DNA from: Lepidodermella squamata
Lineage: Eukaryota; Gastrotricha
Reading direction: 5' to 3'
DNA length: 64,000 nt
Assembly (NCBI GenBank): GCA_047495785.1
Contig: JBLDXI010000007.1
Location: 4,340,001 to 4,404,000, forward strand
Under the pieces are notes generated by a model. That model had not been told where the DNA came from, ran no database searches, and worked only from the letters and a program-made list of their open reading frames with translations. Both the position numbers and the translations under genes were made by a program. Below are positions 12,610 through 23,488 of this stretch, piece after piece. The stretch's first letter is position 1, and each line of letters begins with the position of its first letter.

Positions 12610-13277
12610 AATGATAACAGCCGCGAGCGCCGCACAACAAAATCAACGACGAAATCCACCACAACTACTGCAGCTGCAACCCAACAATCGACTCAAATAG
12701 TTACCAAAGAGACAACCAGCTCACCGCCGGTTCCGCTCGATGTGATTTACTACCGGGAAACACCACCACCTCCACCACCGCCGACCTACAATCAGCCTCC
12801 TCAAACTAACAAGCCGGCTAACATTGAAGTTGCATCAGCCCCCGCTGAAATTGTGGTCGTGGTCGCGCCCAGTCGACCGCCTTCGCCGCCCCCGAGACCG
12901 CCTCCCCCACGGCCTCCCCCTGAAAACTTATCACCCGGGGTGAATGTAGTCCTATCACCTGGCAGGCAGCCTGAGCTCATCTACGTACCAGCAACATATC
13001 GGCCGAGACCCACGCGGTACAATCCCACGATTTACGTTGTTGATAATGGCGCCAACAGCGGCGATACAATAATTGTGATCAAGCAAACAACCACGCCAAG
13101 TTTGTTAATGAAATTTTTGTTAGCTTGTTAATTTGATACTCATTATCTACAGATCCTCCGTCGGACTACCAGCTGCCTGACATGTGGGTCATCATAATAT
13201 GGGTGGCTGCTGTGACGATTGTCGTTGGAGTCATTGTTTTCATCATTGTGTGGTACGCCTGCAAATGCCATTGCTAA
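12610..13277 (+). CDS. proline-rich single-pass membrane protein (family member 1), 5' end missing
   Basis: Two exons are clear: 12610-13099 and 13153-13277, joined across a 53-bp phase-1 intron. The first encodes a Thr-rich then Pro-rich ectodomain (runs such as PPPPPPPTY and PRPPPPRPPP) ending DTIIVIKQTT. The second encodes PPSDYQLPD, a strongly hydrophobic TM helix and a short Cys-rich tail (YACKCHC). The start at 12610 is a phase-0 acceptor; a signal-peptide exon must lie upstream but is not identified. The phase-1 intron just before the TM exon is shared by all the proline-rich relatives here (14.3, 16.8, 32.0, 41.6 and 42.5 kb). AATAAA overlaps the TAA stop (13276-13281). Function unknown; the topology predicts an extracellular Pro-rich stalk on a type I membrane protein. 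Confidence 0.72.
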
Positions 13278-14288
13278 TAAAATTGGTGTGACATGGAAAC
13301 AACGGATTTTCCGGGAAAGAAGTTAATCATAATAGCCTGAGTTGGCCCATGAAATTTGAGGAAGTTGTAGCTGAAAGAAAGCGCATCTCAGCTTTGATAT
13401 TGTCGTATTAAGCTATTCTAAGCGTGTTTTCGACCTTTGTGGCAAAAATAGTCCCTCATAGTTACTTACTTTAAAGACGTCAATCTATGGCTGAATTCCG
13501 TTTCATTCATTCATCAAAGCCATTTGAACTCTCAAATGAGATATTGCAGGTACCATCCTCATTTAATTCAAAGGATATTTCTCAAATCAGAACTGTTTCA
13601 TTCATCACTATCAGATTTAAGTTTTAAGGTTTGCTTAAGTAAGGTTATTGAAAGTGAAAAGTGATACTGATTTCATACCACGAAAAAGCAAAACAAAGAG
13701 TTGAGTCATTCACGTCAATGTACTATACACTTTCATATCAATTTTTTGTCTGTAGTTTTTCTCCACAGTCTTTTTGGCTGTGAATTACGATGCCAACGAA
13801 ATTTTACGCTTAATATGATGCAAAAAACTTAGATAATCTTTTGAAAAGCGTGGCTGTCGTTGTTATCAAGTAAGAAGGGGGCATGAGGAGAGTGACGAAA
13901 CACATGGTCCAGCAAAGAAAATTTAGAGAATTCACCGTTAATTTTTCTGATTTATCTGCTTATTTAGCGATATTGGAAACATCATAGCAAGCTGAAACCC
14001 AGACAATATTTCAGCAAGAATCAAAGATTTTGACTAACGAGAAATGAATTGTTTCCTTATCATTAAATTAGCGTCTTCAGTTGATCTTCAAGCGTGGATT
14101 ATTTTTTGCATGCAAAAGCTCCAATGCTTTGTAGTAGTTTCATCACAAGAGCTCAATCCTGGTTTCATCTGTGTCAACCGTCATGAAATGATCCGAACGA
14201 ACGCTAAGAGTCTTTCAATATCAGGCAAGCGAAGCAGAACTCACCGATACAATTTCATCAATCTATTGTTAATTTATATATTTTTCAG
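13278..14288. other. spacer before family member 2
   Basis: AT-rich. The first exon of the next gene should be here but several ATG/GT pairs are possible and none is convincing. Confidence 0.4.
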
Positions 14289-14766
14289 TTGCCCTTCTTC
14301 TGTTAATTATAATTGAAGGGCAAGCACAGGATGTGAGTGATGGTCATTTTATTGATAGTTCGAAATTCCGTGTTTTGTTCAAAGGAATCTCTCGATAATA
14401 CGATTACAGCAACATCTACTACAGCAAGGCCTTCTCCCCCGCCTCCGCCCCCTCCACCACCTGCGCCTTCCCCTCCAACGGTTGTGAGGGAAATCATTTA
14501 CGTTCCTGGGCCTCCTCCTCCTCCTCCACCTCCGCCTCCACCGGCAGCGGTGGTCGTGAAAGCACCAGCGCAAAGTAAGTATTTCAGAGGATGCATTAAC
14601 CACTTTGAAGCCTATTTCTCCGCTACCAGCTACGCCAAAAGGCCCTTCACCTGACGAAGTCATTGGCATAGTCATCGGAGTTTTGTCTTTTGTACTAGCA
14701 GCTACGCTGACTATAACACTCATCCTTGTACAATGCGGCGTAATACCTTCATGTACTTGCTATTAG
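14289..14766 (+). CDS. proline-rich single-pass membrane protein (member 2), first exon not placed
   Basis: Exons 14289-14332, 14385-14574 and 14630-14766, with introns of 52 and 55 bp. The first visible exon encodes the end of a signal peptide (ALLLLIIIEGQAQD) and enters in phase 1, as in members 3, 4 and 9, so one short ATG exon is missing upstream. The second encodes a short Thr-rich stretch, two long poly-Pro blocks around the motif VVREIIYVPG, and AAVVVKAPAQ. The last encodes TTPKGPSPDEVIG, a TM helix with GIVIGVLSF, and the tail CGVIPSCTCY. It is closest to members 8 and 9 in the TM region. AATAAA lies near 14817. No known domain. Confidence 0.74.
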
Positions 14767-15651
14767 CGAGTAACAACGTACGGAGTAAGACGGAATGAAA
14801 ATTTACTCTCGATAATTAATAAATAGAGTAGCTCACGGTTACTTTCCCAGTATTTCGAATATTATCTCAGAATTGTGTATTTGATAAAGAATTAGCCGGC
14901 CCAAAATAGCTTGCAAGAAGCTACACAGATCAACAGCAGGAATGGAGCATGAAGCATGAGGTTGGACTTGAGATTTGTTATTCAAGGCAAAGAAATACCC
15001 AAACCCTCGGCCTCTTTCGGCCAAATACAATCAACGTATTCGTGAAGGCAGGCTGTCAATGAGTTTTGATAGTCCCGAGTCTACATAATAGTTCATGGGA
15101 TAAATTGTGAATCGCGAATTTTAGCAAATGTTTGGAGTTCGTCTTCTAAATTACCAGTGTATCAAAATAATACTATGGAGCCGGTGGAATCCTTCGGAAG
15201 CGTTCAAGCGAACAGTTGAATCATATACTTTGAAAGCTGATATTTTTATGGCAAAGCAGATGAAATTGTTAACCCTAGAGGTTCTGGTGTATCCGATATG
15301 GTCGCTTGCGCCGAACTGAGATGAAATGACGTGTCTTAAGCGACGTCGGCGCCTCAGTCTGACCTAATACTTTGTAATATGAGTCATTGATGAGAATGCT
15401 ACTGAATTATTACCACAATTACACTGACGTTCCTTCTCAAAATCCCTGGAATAGATTTACTCACTCAGTTGAGCCCTGTGAACTGTGATAAATGCGCATA
15501 TTGAGTCAGGAAAAACAAGTTATCTAATCCCATTACTTGTTAGCATTTTTGAATATTGCTCAAACTTCTTTGCGCATCATTCCTGTCAGAAAGTATTCTC
15601 CCATCCGTGAAAACGGACGCAAACGACAAGGTGATTATGAGTTATCGCAGC
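14767..15651. other. spacer between members 2 and 3
   Basis: No supported gene. Several short frames lack splice or domain support. Confidence 0.45.
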
Positions 15652-15658
15652 TATATAA
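15652..15658 (+). promoter_or_regulatory. TATA box of member 3
   Basis: TATATAA lies 61 bases before the ATG at 15719, a normal spacing for a start site near 15683 and a 5'UTR of about 35 bases. Confidence 0.55.
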
Positions 15659-15718
15659 GTCGCCATCAGCATCGACGACAACGCTACTCACGGCAACAGA
15701 CAATTGATATTCATCACA

Positions 15719-15966
15719 ATGTCTCGGTCACTTGTCCTACAAATCCTGACTGTCGCATGTAAGACGCCTTAAACTTCTGCCAACTGCAGGCAAACTTATT
15801 TAAGCATTCTTATTTTTCAGTCTTGCTCCTGCTCCTGGAAGTCGGCGAAGTCAATTGCCAGTACTACGACTCGGTCGGACTGATAGCCGGCGTTGTCTCA
15901 TCCGTGGTTGTTGTCCTGATCATTGTATTTGTATCTCTCGCAGTTTGCGGAGTTTTTGGCTGTTAA
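15719..15966 (+). CDS. 61-residue membrane miniprotein (member 3, no proline domain)
   Basis: Exons 15719-15758 and 15821-15966 (62-bp phase-1 intron) give 61 residues. Residues 1-26 form a signal peptide (ILTVAFLLLLLEVGEVNC). After only about six residues (QYYDSV) comes a TM helix with small-residue spacing (GLIAGVVSSVVVVLIIVF), then the tail AVCGVFGC. The first exon ends in phase 1 inside the signal peptide as in members 4 and 9, and the TM-Cys ending matches the family, but the entire proline-rich exon is absent. It is either a minimal family member or the ancestral form. A good TATA box supports it as a real gene. Function unknown. Confidence 0.72.
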
Positions 15967-16239
15967 TCGACGTTCAGCACTCCGTTCAATTAATAATTGA
16001 GACTCAACAGCCTCGATATTCAACATCCTCCTTTCATAATTAATCAATTAGGTATTGATTAATATTAATGCAACAGCGACATCATAAGCTATATTGACCA
16101 TAATTGTTTCCTAATTTCTTTTTAAAACAATAATAAGCGAATAAATAATAATTAATCAATACATTTCGAACATTTGTGAGACAAAGCTTGCTCGAGGATA
16201 CTTTAAAACTTTTGACTCTTTTATGAACGCATATTCGAT

Positions 16240-16365
16240 GAAGTAAGGAAGTGAAAGGATTTAGCTAGTAAATATCCTTGGCTTGCGTGATTGCGCGTAG
16301 TCCTCGAATTTTAAAACGGATACTATTTACTATCTACTAGCTAAATCTGTTCACTTCCTTACTTC
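16240..16365. repeat. foldback hairpin
   Basis: Imperfect inverted repeat with arms of about 38 bp, starting GAAGTAAGGAAGTGAA and ending in its complement, with ATTTAGCTAGTA also mirrored. It is MITE-like; no target duplication could be assigned. Confidence 0.7.
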
Positions 16366-16380
16366 AGGCTGAAAAAACAC

Positions 16381-16455
16381 ATGGGGGACCCTTTGCCCTT
16401 TGGTTTCCTCGGCTCGGTGCTAGAAAACACCTCAGCTCCCGGATCCTACTTCGTA
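16381..16455 (+). repeat. dispersed repeat shared with the Tigger-like elements
   Basis: This stretch (GGACCCTTTG, TTGGTTTCCTCGGCT, AACACCTCAGCTCCCGGATC) matches 46080-46145 inside the 2,980-bp elements, and their copies at +8,170 and +16,340. It is probably a fragment of the same transposon family. Confidence 0.65.
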
Positions 16456-16770
16456 CCCTGTTTCAAATTACTATAGATTACTATACTATTGCTAGATTAT
16501 TATCATAGGCCTCTATTATAAGAGGCTACGCTCCTTGCAAATTCGGAAGATTTCCTACGAAGGTGAATTTCAAGTCTCAACAAGTGTAAAGGCGTGCTTA
16601 GAGCCATTCTCTTTCAACTGCAGTGTCGTGATGTCGTCAGCTGGTTCCACCACCTCCGCATTTCGTGAACTACAGATTAGCATGTGTGTACTGCATCATG
16701 TGCATCTCCGCTTGCAACCTCAAATAGAAAAAACCACATCAGATTCACAAAGGCTTCAATCCAGTAGGGA

Positions 16771-17417
16771 ATGCAAGTAGCTCTGCCTGCCTTATTTATT
16801 TGTAAGTGTATATATGATTTTTTTTTATAATCGGTAGAACAAATTCTTCTCCGCAGGGTTTTCTTCGACTCTGGTTAATCATTGCTGGTCCCAAACGCCC
16901 CCTGGAAATTCTCCACCTGCGTCGTCTGATGTTGACAATGTAATTATGCAAGCCATCTCTAGCATCCGTTGAATTTTGCCATTCATTTTAAACTTTTAGA
17001 GAGACTTGATAATAATAGGTGGCGGTGGGAATTCGCCGGTATACATTCAGAGCCCACCTCCAGCGCCGCCAGTCTATTACCCCAGGCCACCTCCTGTTTA
17101 CTACCCCAGTCCAGTCTATTCGCCCCCCTCAGTCGTCGTCATCCAGGATGTCCCGCCTCCGCCTCCGCCACCGCAGCAGGTCATAATAACGGACAACGGT
17201 CGCGGCGACACAGTGATAATCATCAAAGCAACAAGTTCGCACTTTTTATTTTATTTTTTCTGAAATTAATGATGGCCATTTCTTCTCGCATTCAGCCACT
17301 CCGGCTCCAGCGGATCCAGTACTGGTCGGCATCATTGTTGGAACTACCCTCGGTGTGATACTGATCATTCTTATCATTGTGCTCAGCTATGCATTTTGCT
17401 GGTGTTGTCCCAAATAA
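16771..17417 (+). CDS. proline-rich single-pass membrane protein (member 4)
   Basis: A complete model: exons 16771-16801, 16857-16939, 17000-17234 and 17296-17417, giving 156 residues; introns are 55-61 bp. Exon 1 (31 bp, ends phase 1) and the start of exon 2 encode a signal peptide, MQVALPALFIWFSSTLV. A short Pro/Ser segment, a Gly patch (IIIGGGGNSP) and a Pro/Tyr-rich ectodomain (PPVYYPRPPPVYYPSPVYSP) follow, then DNGRGDTVIIIKATT, which parallels member 1. The last exon gives a TM helix (GIIVGTTLGVILIILIIV) and the tail CWCCPK, like member 7. AATAAA overlaps the TAA stop (17413-17418). Function unknown; a cell-surface or cuticle/matrix-associated protein is an inference from the Pro/Tyr composition. 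Confidence 0.78.
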
Positions 17418-17854
17418 AAATTAATAATCAATTTTCGGTCATTTATGAAACCCTGATTTGCGGCGGAAGCTGACAGCTTGAATACATGAATGTCTCGTAG
17501 AAGTATCATTTTTGTTGATTTTCGAGTGTTTGAATAAAAAACCAACAATTGACGGCCTTCTTTAATGTAATAGCTGAAGGTTTTCTGGCGGCAGCTGTCG
17601 CGCAGCGAGTCAGTATCCTTTGAAATCTGAAATTAGGGCCACGCAAGGCTTGTATTCGTACGATTAGAACCTGCGCCGTCGACCGGCTGTTATCGATATT
17701 TATTCTCATGGCAGCCGTCCGACTCTGGCGTAGACGATAACTGTAACCTTTCTTCATCGCATTAGTCATTGTAGTCATTTCGAAAAAATCGCAATGACAC
17801 ACTCGAACGCGGCAGATATATTTCAGAATAATTGTGCTTTAATTAAAAATTCAG
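17418..17854. other. spacer before the split pseudogene
   Basis: No supported gene. Confidence 0.4.
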
Positions 17855-18189
17855 CATTCATCCACGCATTAATGGTCCATTCCTCTGGAATATGCACTCT
17901 CAGCCCCCGGCCATTGCTTCCGTCAGTTCGCTGGATCAACCCATGAAACCACCCGTTTCGGTAATGTCAGCTTCTCGACCTGTCTCTAATCCAGAAACTA
18001 ATCCAATCGCTGTGAATCCTCGATACAGTGGTGTTCCAACGATTGCAATCATATTTCTACCATAATTAAGCCAGCTACATAGCTACATAGTTGCTACAGA
18101 CCGCCGAGCGCCGTATGCTTACAGAATATGCGATGTGTTTTCTTATGCTCCTGCGAAGTGACTCAAAGCATTTCGGAACTGACGCCATT
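17855..18189 (+). pseudogene. family member 5, 5' part, broken
   Basis: This aligns along its length with member 9 (42630-42977). The reading SLDQPMKPPVSVMSASRPVS parallels ALDQPKRPPAPAMSPSRPVS, then NPIAVNPRYSGVPTI parallels its counterpart. About 26 bp present in member 9 are missing near 18045, which shifts the frame. The intron and the start of the TM exon follow (KSDSK, GTDAIVG). The gene is cut at 18189 by the inverted-repeat element; the matching 3' remainder is at 31742. Confidence 0.8.
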
Positions 18190-18420
18190 GTCGGCGCCGT
18201 GCAGTAATGTAGCTTAACCATGATATACGCACATTGGAAAATAAATTTTCTTATTTTAACGAATTTTGCCTCGAAACCGGTGTCATACTGACGGCCTTGA
18301 TGCGATGAGCAAGAATATATATAATTCGAAGCACTTCGAGCGTCCAGTGCCACGTTGAAGCTGTTTGAGCGGTTTTTCAGTCGGCGTACTATTATTATTA
18401 TTAGTGTGCGCATATGTATG
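18190..18420. repeat. left terminal inverted repeat of the MULE
   Basis: Alignable to the complement of 31510-31741. Conserved blocks include TTGATGCGA and GCCTCGAAACCGGT. It ends inwards near a TTATTATTAT tract and GTGTGCGCATA. Confidence 0.85.
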
Positions 18421-18813
18421 TTGTTGTGCATGATGCGCGATTAAAGCATGGGCGGCCAGGCGACATAACTTTTATGGAAATTCGTTGTTATTTTGCGTTG
18501 CATTGTGCGTAACAGGTAGCTCCGATAACTACAAATTTATTGAGACTTGACGTAAAATACGAGAAGAATAATAAAATTCCCCTGAAAATGTTGTTCTCAA
18601 GTGCCTGCTATCTAAGATTTTCTTCACCGTTCATTATCGTTGACCAGAAGCCGCTCAAAGACACAACAACAACAACGCATTTTTTCATTAAAACACTACA
18701 AAAAATTTATTTCAATTTCTGCACAATAATAATAGTAATATCATTGAAAACATTAAAACAAGAGGTAAAACTATATATTATATATATTACGAGGATAACA
18801 CCAATACCAAAAT

Positions 18814-19200
18814 TCAAAGCCTGTCGACAAGCTCTTCTTCGTCTGCCATATCCACGTCATCGGCTGTCCATTCGTTGTCTTTATATTTTTTCTCGAATCA
18901 GGGCTAGCCGATTTTCATATGCCCGGCGTTTCTCCTCTGAAGAAATGTCACATGGTAGAGCATTGAAGTAATCAAGCATTCGCGGTGGAATAACACCATC
19001 CGCAATCCAAGACAGCAAATCCATCTTTTTATCAAACGTGAGGTTTCGCGGCCCAGTACACTTTTTCAGGTTTAGCTGTCATGATAAAATAACAAATAAA
19101 ATAACGAGCAGAGAAGGCAAGTTATTATTATCTACCTACCGTTATCATAACCAAATGGACCTTTATTCTTCACAGGAGTGAGGTGTACATCTAAACGCCA
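18814..19200 (-). pseudogene. decayed coding fragment inside the MULE
   Basis: On the minus strand, 19078-18814 after an acceptor (ATGACAG) encodes a plausible protein end: KMDLLSWIADGVIPPRMLDY, ISSEEKRRAYENRLALIRE, then KYKDNEWTADDVDMADEEEL before a TGA. One extra A in an A6 run breaks the frame between the last two parts. Upstream, 19200-19141 reads LDVHLTPVKNKGPFGYDN before a GTAGGT donor, but the frame does not join cleanly. I do not recognise the family. It may be a captured host gene or a second transposon gene. Confidence 0.4.
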
Positions 19201-19589
19201 TGAAACTGTCATCAAGGAATCAAACACTACTGAGTCAGCTACTGATGAGGGTGGACTCGTAGGTAGCGCGGTATGCAACTGTCATCAAGTTATCAAACAT
19301 TACTGATCGGCTACTGATTGGAGCCTGCAACCGAGCAGCGGCTGCTACATGCTAACTCAATGTACACCTTGCTGTTATCAAGTGCTTGTAATTAACGATG
19401 TGTAAGCCGAATAAAAGAAACAAATGTGAACTCGACAAAGTCTTTTGTTGTATCTGGTCAGATTTGGAGTTTATATTGTTTATTCTTATTGTCAGTATTA
19501 TTTGCAGCTATCACTAGTATGGGATCGTTACGGTTTGCAACTTCATTTCTGTTGCTTTACTTTTATGTTACACCCATTATCACGGGGTC

Positions 19590-19937
19590 ATGTACGACGT
19601 GTTGTTCCACGATGTGTTGCCTAAACTCGTCGATGGCAGTATTTTGCATCACACTGAACCGGACGCAGTTAGCCTTTTGTTTCAGGGTTTTTTCGAAATC
19701 ATTGCTGACATTGTTCACTTCCTGCTCGAGTTTTTGAAGTTCAAGTTAGCGATGCTTCTAGCAAGCCTAGTGATCCTTTTTGCATTACGTCTCAGTGTCA
19801 GAGCCACCACATGTGGTTGTTTAGCAGCCCTCTGCATCGGCTTTCCATCGCTTATGTTTCTGATCATTTTTCGAATTTACCTGATGCTCGTAATCGTGTC
19901 TTTGCTGCTGCTGGGTATACGCCTATCGGAGAACTAA
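19590..19937 (+). CDS. hydrophobic open frame, unrecognised
   Basis: 115 codons from an ATG. An amphipathic start (MYDVLFHDVLPKLVDG) is followed by three hydrophobic stretches (LLASLVILFALRL, LAALCIGFPSLMFLIIF, LVIVSLLLLGIRL). Codon use is not obviously biased and no splice sites or domain support it. It lies between the MULE end and its transposase and could be chance or a decayed membrane protein. Confidence 0.25.
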   Translation: MYDVLFHDVLPKLVDGSILHHTEPDAVSLLFQGFFEIIADIVHFLLEFLKFKLAMLLASLVILFALRLSVRATTCGCLAALCIGFPSLMFLIIFRIYLMLVIVSLLLLGIRLSEN

Positions 19938-20446
19938 GTCGCAGATTTACAGATTTTCTAGTAACTACCGCAAGTGCTTTCACGGTAAAACTAACGCCGC
20001 GTGCGGTAAAAATTTACATACGCGGCGGCGTTCATTATACCGCACAGGCATTGAGGTGATCTTGTTTGCGTGCTGCGGTAAAATAATTACCGTCAAATGG
20101 AGAGTTATACCGAAACGCTAGCGAGCTATTATTCTGCTTCTGAAGCTATCATTCGTAAGAACCAGTCATAAGGTTTTACACCCAAGTGTTTGCTTAGTCC
20201 AGGATAACAACGTCTATGTCTTACTGTCAAATTAAACAGCTTCAAAGACTTTGAAGCTTCAAAACAGTTTCAAAGAAATAGAAGCGCAACTCAACTCTTT
20301 TGCCGAACAAAATCTTTTCGGCTTGATTATGCCTCAAAGCATCAAAAAGCAGGCCTACAACAATAAGGTTTGATTTCAATAGCCAAATTTAGACAAACTC
20401 AGGTTTATTTAAATAACTTTTAGTACAAAGGGAAAAAGAATTTTAG

Positions 20447-22038
20447 CCCATTGGGCGATTCTGTTCCAGGCGACACCGTTGTTGAGCGGAACTACGCTTG
20501 TTGGTGCTCTGGAAAGCACAGAGACGAGGGCGGCGAGCAGCTGACCCGATCCAAAAAGAAGGGCTGTCCCTTCAGCGTTATTGTCAAGCACGCCAGCGTC
20601 ACGGGCAGTGACGGAGATGGCTATACTGTGACCGCGCGAAACATGGAGCACAACCATGAGCGTACCGAACAGGACTACAATCGTCGAACAGCAGCCTTGT
20701 CGAAAGGGTCGAAGGCAGACCGTGCTATCGCTGAAGCTGCCATCGACGGGCATCAGAAACCAGCCGCTACAGCGAGAATGCTTCGAAAACTTTCTGCTCG
20801 TCAGCCTACTAGGAAAGACATCCAGAATTTCTCTGACCAGCTAAGAAGTTAGTTGAACTCACTTTTTTGATCAAGTATTGAATTACAATTTTGTCCATTT
20901 CTAGGGAAAAACGGATTGAATGATCCCGAAGACCGACTGTGGGCGACATTGCAACGTTTTCAGAACTATCTCGTGCTTGTCGACGACGAAACCAACGACG
21001 TCATCGCGATTTGCACTCAGACAAGAAGGCAGCAGAAGCTGGCAAACTTGCATCCCGAAGTTTTGCATATTGATGGTTTGTTAACACCTAAATTTGAGAA
21101 AATAATAATTAAATTCAAATAATTCATCAAATTAATTGAAATTTCACCTTTTGTTCTTCATCAGGCACGTACAAGGTGAACGACCGCAAAATGCCGCTAA
21201 TCACGTTCATGGTGACGGACAACCACGGCACGGGCCAAGCCGTTTTCCACGCTCTAATTGTTCACGAAACGCGCGACGTTTTCGACCAGACGTTCGCCGT
21301 GTTCTTCGAATGGAACCCATTAGTTAAGCCAAAAATTAAAACTGTTATGCTAGATAAGGACAAACAAGCAATTGATGCAATTAGTTCACACGTTGATCTT
21401 AATATCACTCGCATTTTACTGTGTCGCTTTCACGTCATGCAAGCTTGGGGCAAAAAACTTACGAAGAGCAAAGTTAACAGCTCAGTAGCGAAAAAATTCA
21501 TCGATCTCGCGCAACAAATGCTCTATGCTATGGATGAGTCTGACTATGAGAAATTGTTTGCTACTGCTAAGGACGTGATGGCTGAATCTCTCTATGATTA
21601 TTTTATAAAAAATTGGCAAGACGATCGAACTATGTGGGCAAGTTATGCAAGGATTGGCGTTTGTCATCTGAATGATCACACAAATAATAGGCTAGAACGA
21701 TTCCACCGCACCATTAAAGACTGTCTGATTTCCGCTAATTACTCCGTCGGATCGCTTCTCAAAGCTTTGTTCGAAATTGATGTTGAAAGAAGTATAATTA
21801 GCAGGAATGAGGCAATGAAATGCCGAAATGACACACCTACTTGGTTTGAACGATATGGTATTCCCATCGAGTATGTAAAACTTACCGACTTCGCTTTAAA
21901 AAACCTACTGAAAAAAGAATTAGAGCTCTCACAAAATCGAGAAGTAGTCTGTTTACATGATGAGATATATGAAGTTAAGAATCGCAATGGCTGTAAGACT
22001 TTCTCCGTTAATATGCACGATGAGACTTGCTCGTGTGG
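20447..22038 (+). pseudogene. MULE transposase, C-terminus lost
   Basis: Exons 20447-20847, 20905-21075 and 21165 onward join cleanly across introns of 57 and 89 bp (phases 1 and 1). An N-terminal zinc-binding region (CWCSGKH, KKGCPFSVIVK, MEHNHE) is like the FAR1/FLYWCH/WRKY-GCM1 class. The MULE DDE core follows: first Asp in HIDGTYK, second in VMLDKDKQAID before ILLCRFHVMQAW, and the Glu in NRLERFHRTIK. The SWIM zinc finger begins (DETCSCG) but is cut within it by a LINE fragment at about 22038, so the CxH half is missing. The 5' end beyond 20447 is unresolved. The protein would have moved the flanking inverted repeats. Confidence 0.85.
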
Positions 22039-22790
22039 AATCCCAGCATCATCTTTGTTGCCCTGTCGCCCAGAGGCACAGATTCTTTCAGCCAGTTCTC
22101 GCCACCAGGTTCTGTTGCTGGCCAGCTCCCTCAGATGGACGAGGTCTTTGTGGCAGTTCAGACTGGGGACCCAGGGCTGTCTCTTGATGTAGTCATGATC
22201 GTTTTGGATGGCAATATTTAAGGCAAAGGTTTCGTGGAGATCTTTCGCGAGGAGTTTCGGCAATGTGATCAGGGGCAATATTTAAGGCAAAGGTTTCGTG
22301 GAGATCTTTCGCGAGGAGTTTCGGCAATGTGATCAGGCCTCTCCCAAGAAAGGGTTGACCGAGTTTTTCGAAGTATTGGTCCATGGCGACCTGAGCGGGG
22401 GTGAACGCCGGTAGCCGTAGGATATGACCGAATAGTCTCCACCTTCGCCTCTTTACAGTCAAGGACAGTGGTTCTTCGCTCGTTTCATGGTATAGGTCTT
22501 CGTTGGAAATGGTGTCCGGGTAGATACTGCCCATAATCTTGCGGAGCTGATCCCTGTGATGGGCATCGAGCTTCTGCTCCATCGTAGATGTCAGCCCCCA
22601 TGTTTCGCTGTTGTACAAGAGCACCGGTTTGGTTTTGGCTCTGTATATGCGGATTTTCTTGTCGACTGATACGATGTTCGATCGCCAGATTGCATCTAGC
22701 TTGCCAAACGCTGCCCAGGAGAGGCTGATAAGATGCGCCATGTCTTCGGAGTCACCTAGAAGGCTACCCAGTTTCTTCTCTCTTCAAACG
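22038..22790 (-). mobile_element. LINE fragment (reverse transcriptase C-terminal region)
   Basis: The minus strand encodes typical non-LTR post-RT sequence: KLDAIWRS, YRAKTKPVLLYNSETWGLT, KLDAHHRDQLRKIMG, ISNEDLYHET, KRRRWRLFGHILRLP, then LRELASNRTWWRELAERI. It is truncated at the 5' side. A 64-bp direct duplication shifts its frame. It was inserted into the SWIM region of the MULE transposase. Confidence 0.8.
22210..22337. repeat. 64-bp tandem duplication in the LINE fragment
   Basis: Two adjacent copies of a 64-bp unit starting GGCAATATTTAAGGCAAAGG. The length is not a multiple of three, so it breaks the LINE frame. Confidence 0.9.
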
Positions 22791-22990
22791 CCAACATGAC
22801 TGGTAAAAGCGCGTAACTATTCGCGCACTTTTCCTAGGCTTTGCTTTTTTCATTCTTCAATAAATTTTGGCAATATAATATAACGAAAAATTTTTGTTCA
22901 TTTTATTTCATTTGAAAACCAAGAACGTCTTTTGGCGGGTTTTCAATTTTTATTTTATTAGGAGTTTCGACAAAAAAGCCACATGGGCGG

Positions 22991-23175
22991 CCTGGAGAAA
23001 CAGTCAGCAATAACTGGAGTACCAGGGGTAGGAATTTCAATTAAGTAGTTAGTAAACCAGTCCAAACTTTCCTAGAGCGTAAGCTCGCGATTTTCTCACA
23101 AGCTCCGCCTTATGGCGAAAGCTTGAGTCCGTCAGGGCGAGGAGAAATCGTAATTCCTGATCCTGATCCTGATCC
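22991..23175 (+). repeat. dispersed repeat with hexamer tail
   Basis: This aligns with the complement of 46611-46810 (and 54781-54980). Shared blocks are CCTGGAGAAACAGTCAGCAA, AACTTTCCTAGAGCGTAA and GGCGAGGAGAAATCGT. Each copy ends in a short (TGATCN)n run: CTGATC here, CGATCA there. The tail suggests a retroposed (SINE-like) unit. Confidence 0.7.
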
Positions 23176-23488
23176 TCTCAGTTGACGTCGTCGAACGAAA
23201 CAAAATGAAGTCTCTCTCATTGCATTCATTTCATTTTAATTTTCGCCGAAGATTTGCCTCGAAATCGTGTTAAAGCTTTTATTTTTGATTTAATTTGCAA
23301 GATCTGTTGTGAGACTTCGGCTTGTTCTTCACTTGTAGCACTCCAGTAACTTGTGGTAGGCGCACGTTATCACTAAATTTTCCATTTCCATCGCTGAACT
23401 TACTCGGAGAGGTTTGTCTCTAACCTCTAGATCCTATAAAATGACCAAAAAATGACTAACCCATCAATGCATCCAAGTTCATCCGTAT

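Noticed and set aside
19590-19937. Hydrophobic frame as a confident membrane protein gene
   Set aside because: No promoter, splice or homologue support; kept only as a low-confidence entry.
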